A model generated the notes under the pieces. That model ran no database searches, had not been told where the DNA came from, and saw only the letters and a list, made by a program, of their open reading frames with translations. From Paenibacillus sp. J2TS4 (GTDB lineage: Bacteria; Bacillota; Bacilli; Paenibacillales; NBRC-103111): a DNA stretch of 64,000 bases. The DNA lies in contig NZ_BOSH01000009.1 of NCBI RefSeq assembly GCF_018403245.1, forward strand, positions 62,001 through 126,000, written 5' to 3'. Position 1 is the stretch's first letter. Every line of letters begins with the position of its first letter. Positions 62,864 through 64,000 of the stretch are shown here, one piece after another. The position numbers and the translations under genes are program-made.

Positions 62864-64000
62864 TTATTTCAAATTGTCGTTGTACAGTTGAGCAAAGCGT
62901 TCGATTTGCAAATTTTTCATTTCCTTGACATATTGATCCCAATCTTTATCCAAGTTCTTCTTGCCGGTCAGGAAACCGTCAGCCCAGACTTCAAAAGTAT
63001 CCGAAAGAGGAGTCTGCAGCGAACTGGCTTCCTCAGCCGTCATATCGTCGAACATCGGTGTTGGAGGAATGCTCTGGATGGCATTGTCCATAGCAGCAAC
63101 TGTAGCGTTGATTTCACCGTAATTTTCGTCGTATTTCGTCATTTCCCTGGCATTAACCCATACCATCTGGGTAACGTCGGAACCCGCTCCATATTTCAAC
63201 TGCATTTCCTTGTAGATCCCGTTAGGCGAATTGACAATTTCATCGGCATATTTGATGGTGTTGCCATCCATCGTGTAGGTTTGGCCTTCTACACCGAGAC
63301 ACCATAATTTAGCGCCTTCTTCGGAGTAGAAGATTTCGTCAATGGTCTTCACCAGACGTTCAAAATCCGGACGATCCGCCGTTTTCTTAGGGAACAATAT
63401 GCCGCTGCCTGTACTGCTCTTCGGCTGATGATGCGCTCCGGCAGGACCTTCCAGAGGAGGGTACATCTGCAGCTTGAATCCTTCCTCTGTCGCCGCACTT
63501 TCTACTCCGCCGATTTGGTCGTAATAGGCATAGGTGGCAAAGGATTTGCCGGTAGCCAGCTTCTGAGACCACTTGTCGCCGTCAATGGGATCGGCCATCT
63601 CCGGATCCAGCAAGCCTTCCGCGTACAGCTTGGAGAAGAACGTCATATACTCCTTATATTCGTCGCTGATGGCACCGGGGAAATAGGTTTGGTCCGCGTA
63701 ATTCCAGCTCAGCGTATTGGTGCCCGAGGCTCCATTCTTACCGACGCTGATGCCATAGGAAGGCATCGTCATCCGGTACAACACCCGAGGCCCGGCGAGA
63801 ATCGTCAGTGGATAAGAATCCGGGTTCTCTTCCTTGAATTTCTTCAGAACGGTATACAAATCATCGAACGTCTTAGGCGCATCCAGCTGGTATTTCTCCA
63901 GCAGATCCTCCCTCATGATGAGACCGCCGTCATAGAAGGGCTTGTCGTATAGCGAAGGCAGGTAATAGCGTTTGCCGTCCTTCAGATTAAGGTCCTCCAC
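62864..64000 (-). CDS. Oligosaccharide-binding protein, LplA type, N-terminus outside the window
   Basis: At least 378 residues. The visible part begins at about the first third of the mature protein (GKRYYLPSLYDKPFYDGGLI) and contains the C-terminal lobe, ending in KNLDKDWDQYVKEMKNLQIE. The signal peptide and lipobox lie beyond the right edge. Located 155 bp upstream of the permease genes on the same strand. With murQ downstream, MurNAc-type muropeptide sugars are a candidate ligand, by inference. Confidence 0.9.
   Translation of the reverse strand: MEDLNLKDGKRYYLPSLYDKPFYDGGLIMREDLLEKYQLDAPKTFDDLYTVLKKFKEENPDSYPLTILAGPRVLYRMTMPSYGISVGKNGASGTNTLSWNYADQTYFPGAISDEYKEYMTFFSKLYAEGLLDPEMADPIDGDKWSQKLATGKSFATYAYYDQIGGVESAATEEGFKLQMYPPLEGPAGAHHQPKSSTGSGILFPKKTADRPDFERLVKTIDEIFYSEEGAKLWCLGVEGQTYTMDGNTIKYADEIVNSPNGIYKEMQLKYGAGSDVTQMVWVNAREMTKYDENYGEINATVAAMDNAIQSIPPTPMFDDMTAEEASSLQTPLSDTFEVWADGFLTGKKNLDKDWDQYVKEMKNLQIERFAQLYNDNLK

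Overview
The window looks like chromosomal DNA of a Gram-positive, spore-former-type bacterium of the Paenibacillaceae, most likely Paenibacillus or a close relative. The reasons are the very strong purine-rich ribosome binding sites, frequent TTG and GTG starts, intrinsic terminators, and above all the repeated layout of carbohydrate ABC importers (solute-binding lipoprotein plus two permeases, no ATPase gene) next to YesM/YesN-type two-component systems or large membrane AraC regulators. No rRNA, tRNA, CRISPR array, complete insertion sequence or prophage was recognised.

Layout. 0-4.2 kb: the start of a GntR regulator at the left edge, a ketodeoxygluconate operon (kduD, kdgK, eda) with its own promoter, palindrome and terminator, and bioB behind a BirA-type operator. 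4.2-8.2 kb: intergenic palindromes, a small membrane protein, GrpB-family protein, a BadF-type amino-sugar kinase, a LysR remnant and RidA. 8.2-18 kb: an SDR/creatininase/unknown/RidA operon divergent from a sugar importer with its sensor kinase and response regulator. 18-30.4 kb: a patchwork of single genes, several broken (HD phosphohydrolase with an in-frame stop, a HAD/GNAT deletion chimera), with a stand-alone purC, an RNHCP protein, a ribosomal protein L11 paralog and a MerR/TipA-like regulator. 30.9-41.7 kb: an Lpl-type importer, its two-component system, a secreted beta-helix protein and a glycosyltransferase. 42-51.4 kb: a second Lpl-type importer with two binding proteins, a membrane AraC regulator and a DUF4855 protein. 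51.5-59.2 kb: nucleotidyltransferase, rpiA, two frameshifted genes, topB and a VOC protein. 59.3-64 kb: a third Lpl-type importer leading into murQ and an acetyltransferase; its binding protein runs off the right edge.

Two observations stand out. First, the extra L11 gene (27.3 kb) and the TipA/Mta-like regulator (28.5 kb) have nearly identical MerR-type promoters: TTGACA, a 19-bp spacer holding a TTTACG/CGTAAA-type inverted repeat, and TATACT or TATAGT. The L11 paralog has lost the prolines that thiopeptides contact in normal L11. Together these suggest a self-contained module that senses a thiopeptide-like ribosome inhibitor and swaps in a resistant L11. Second, several intergenic stretches are built from four roughly 20-bp imperfect palindromes with the same centre-to-centre spacing, about 51, 61 and 51 bp, although the core words differ between elements. 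The spacings are near whole numbers of helical turns. I do not recognise this element family.

The sugar genes fit a saprophytic plant- and cell-wall-polymer lifestyle: uronate breakdown (kduD, kdgK, eda), a beta-helix polysaccharide-active protein, several oligosaccharide importers, and MurNAc recycling (murQ).
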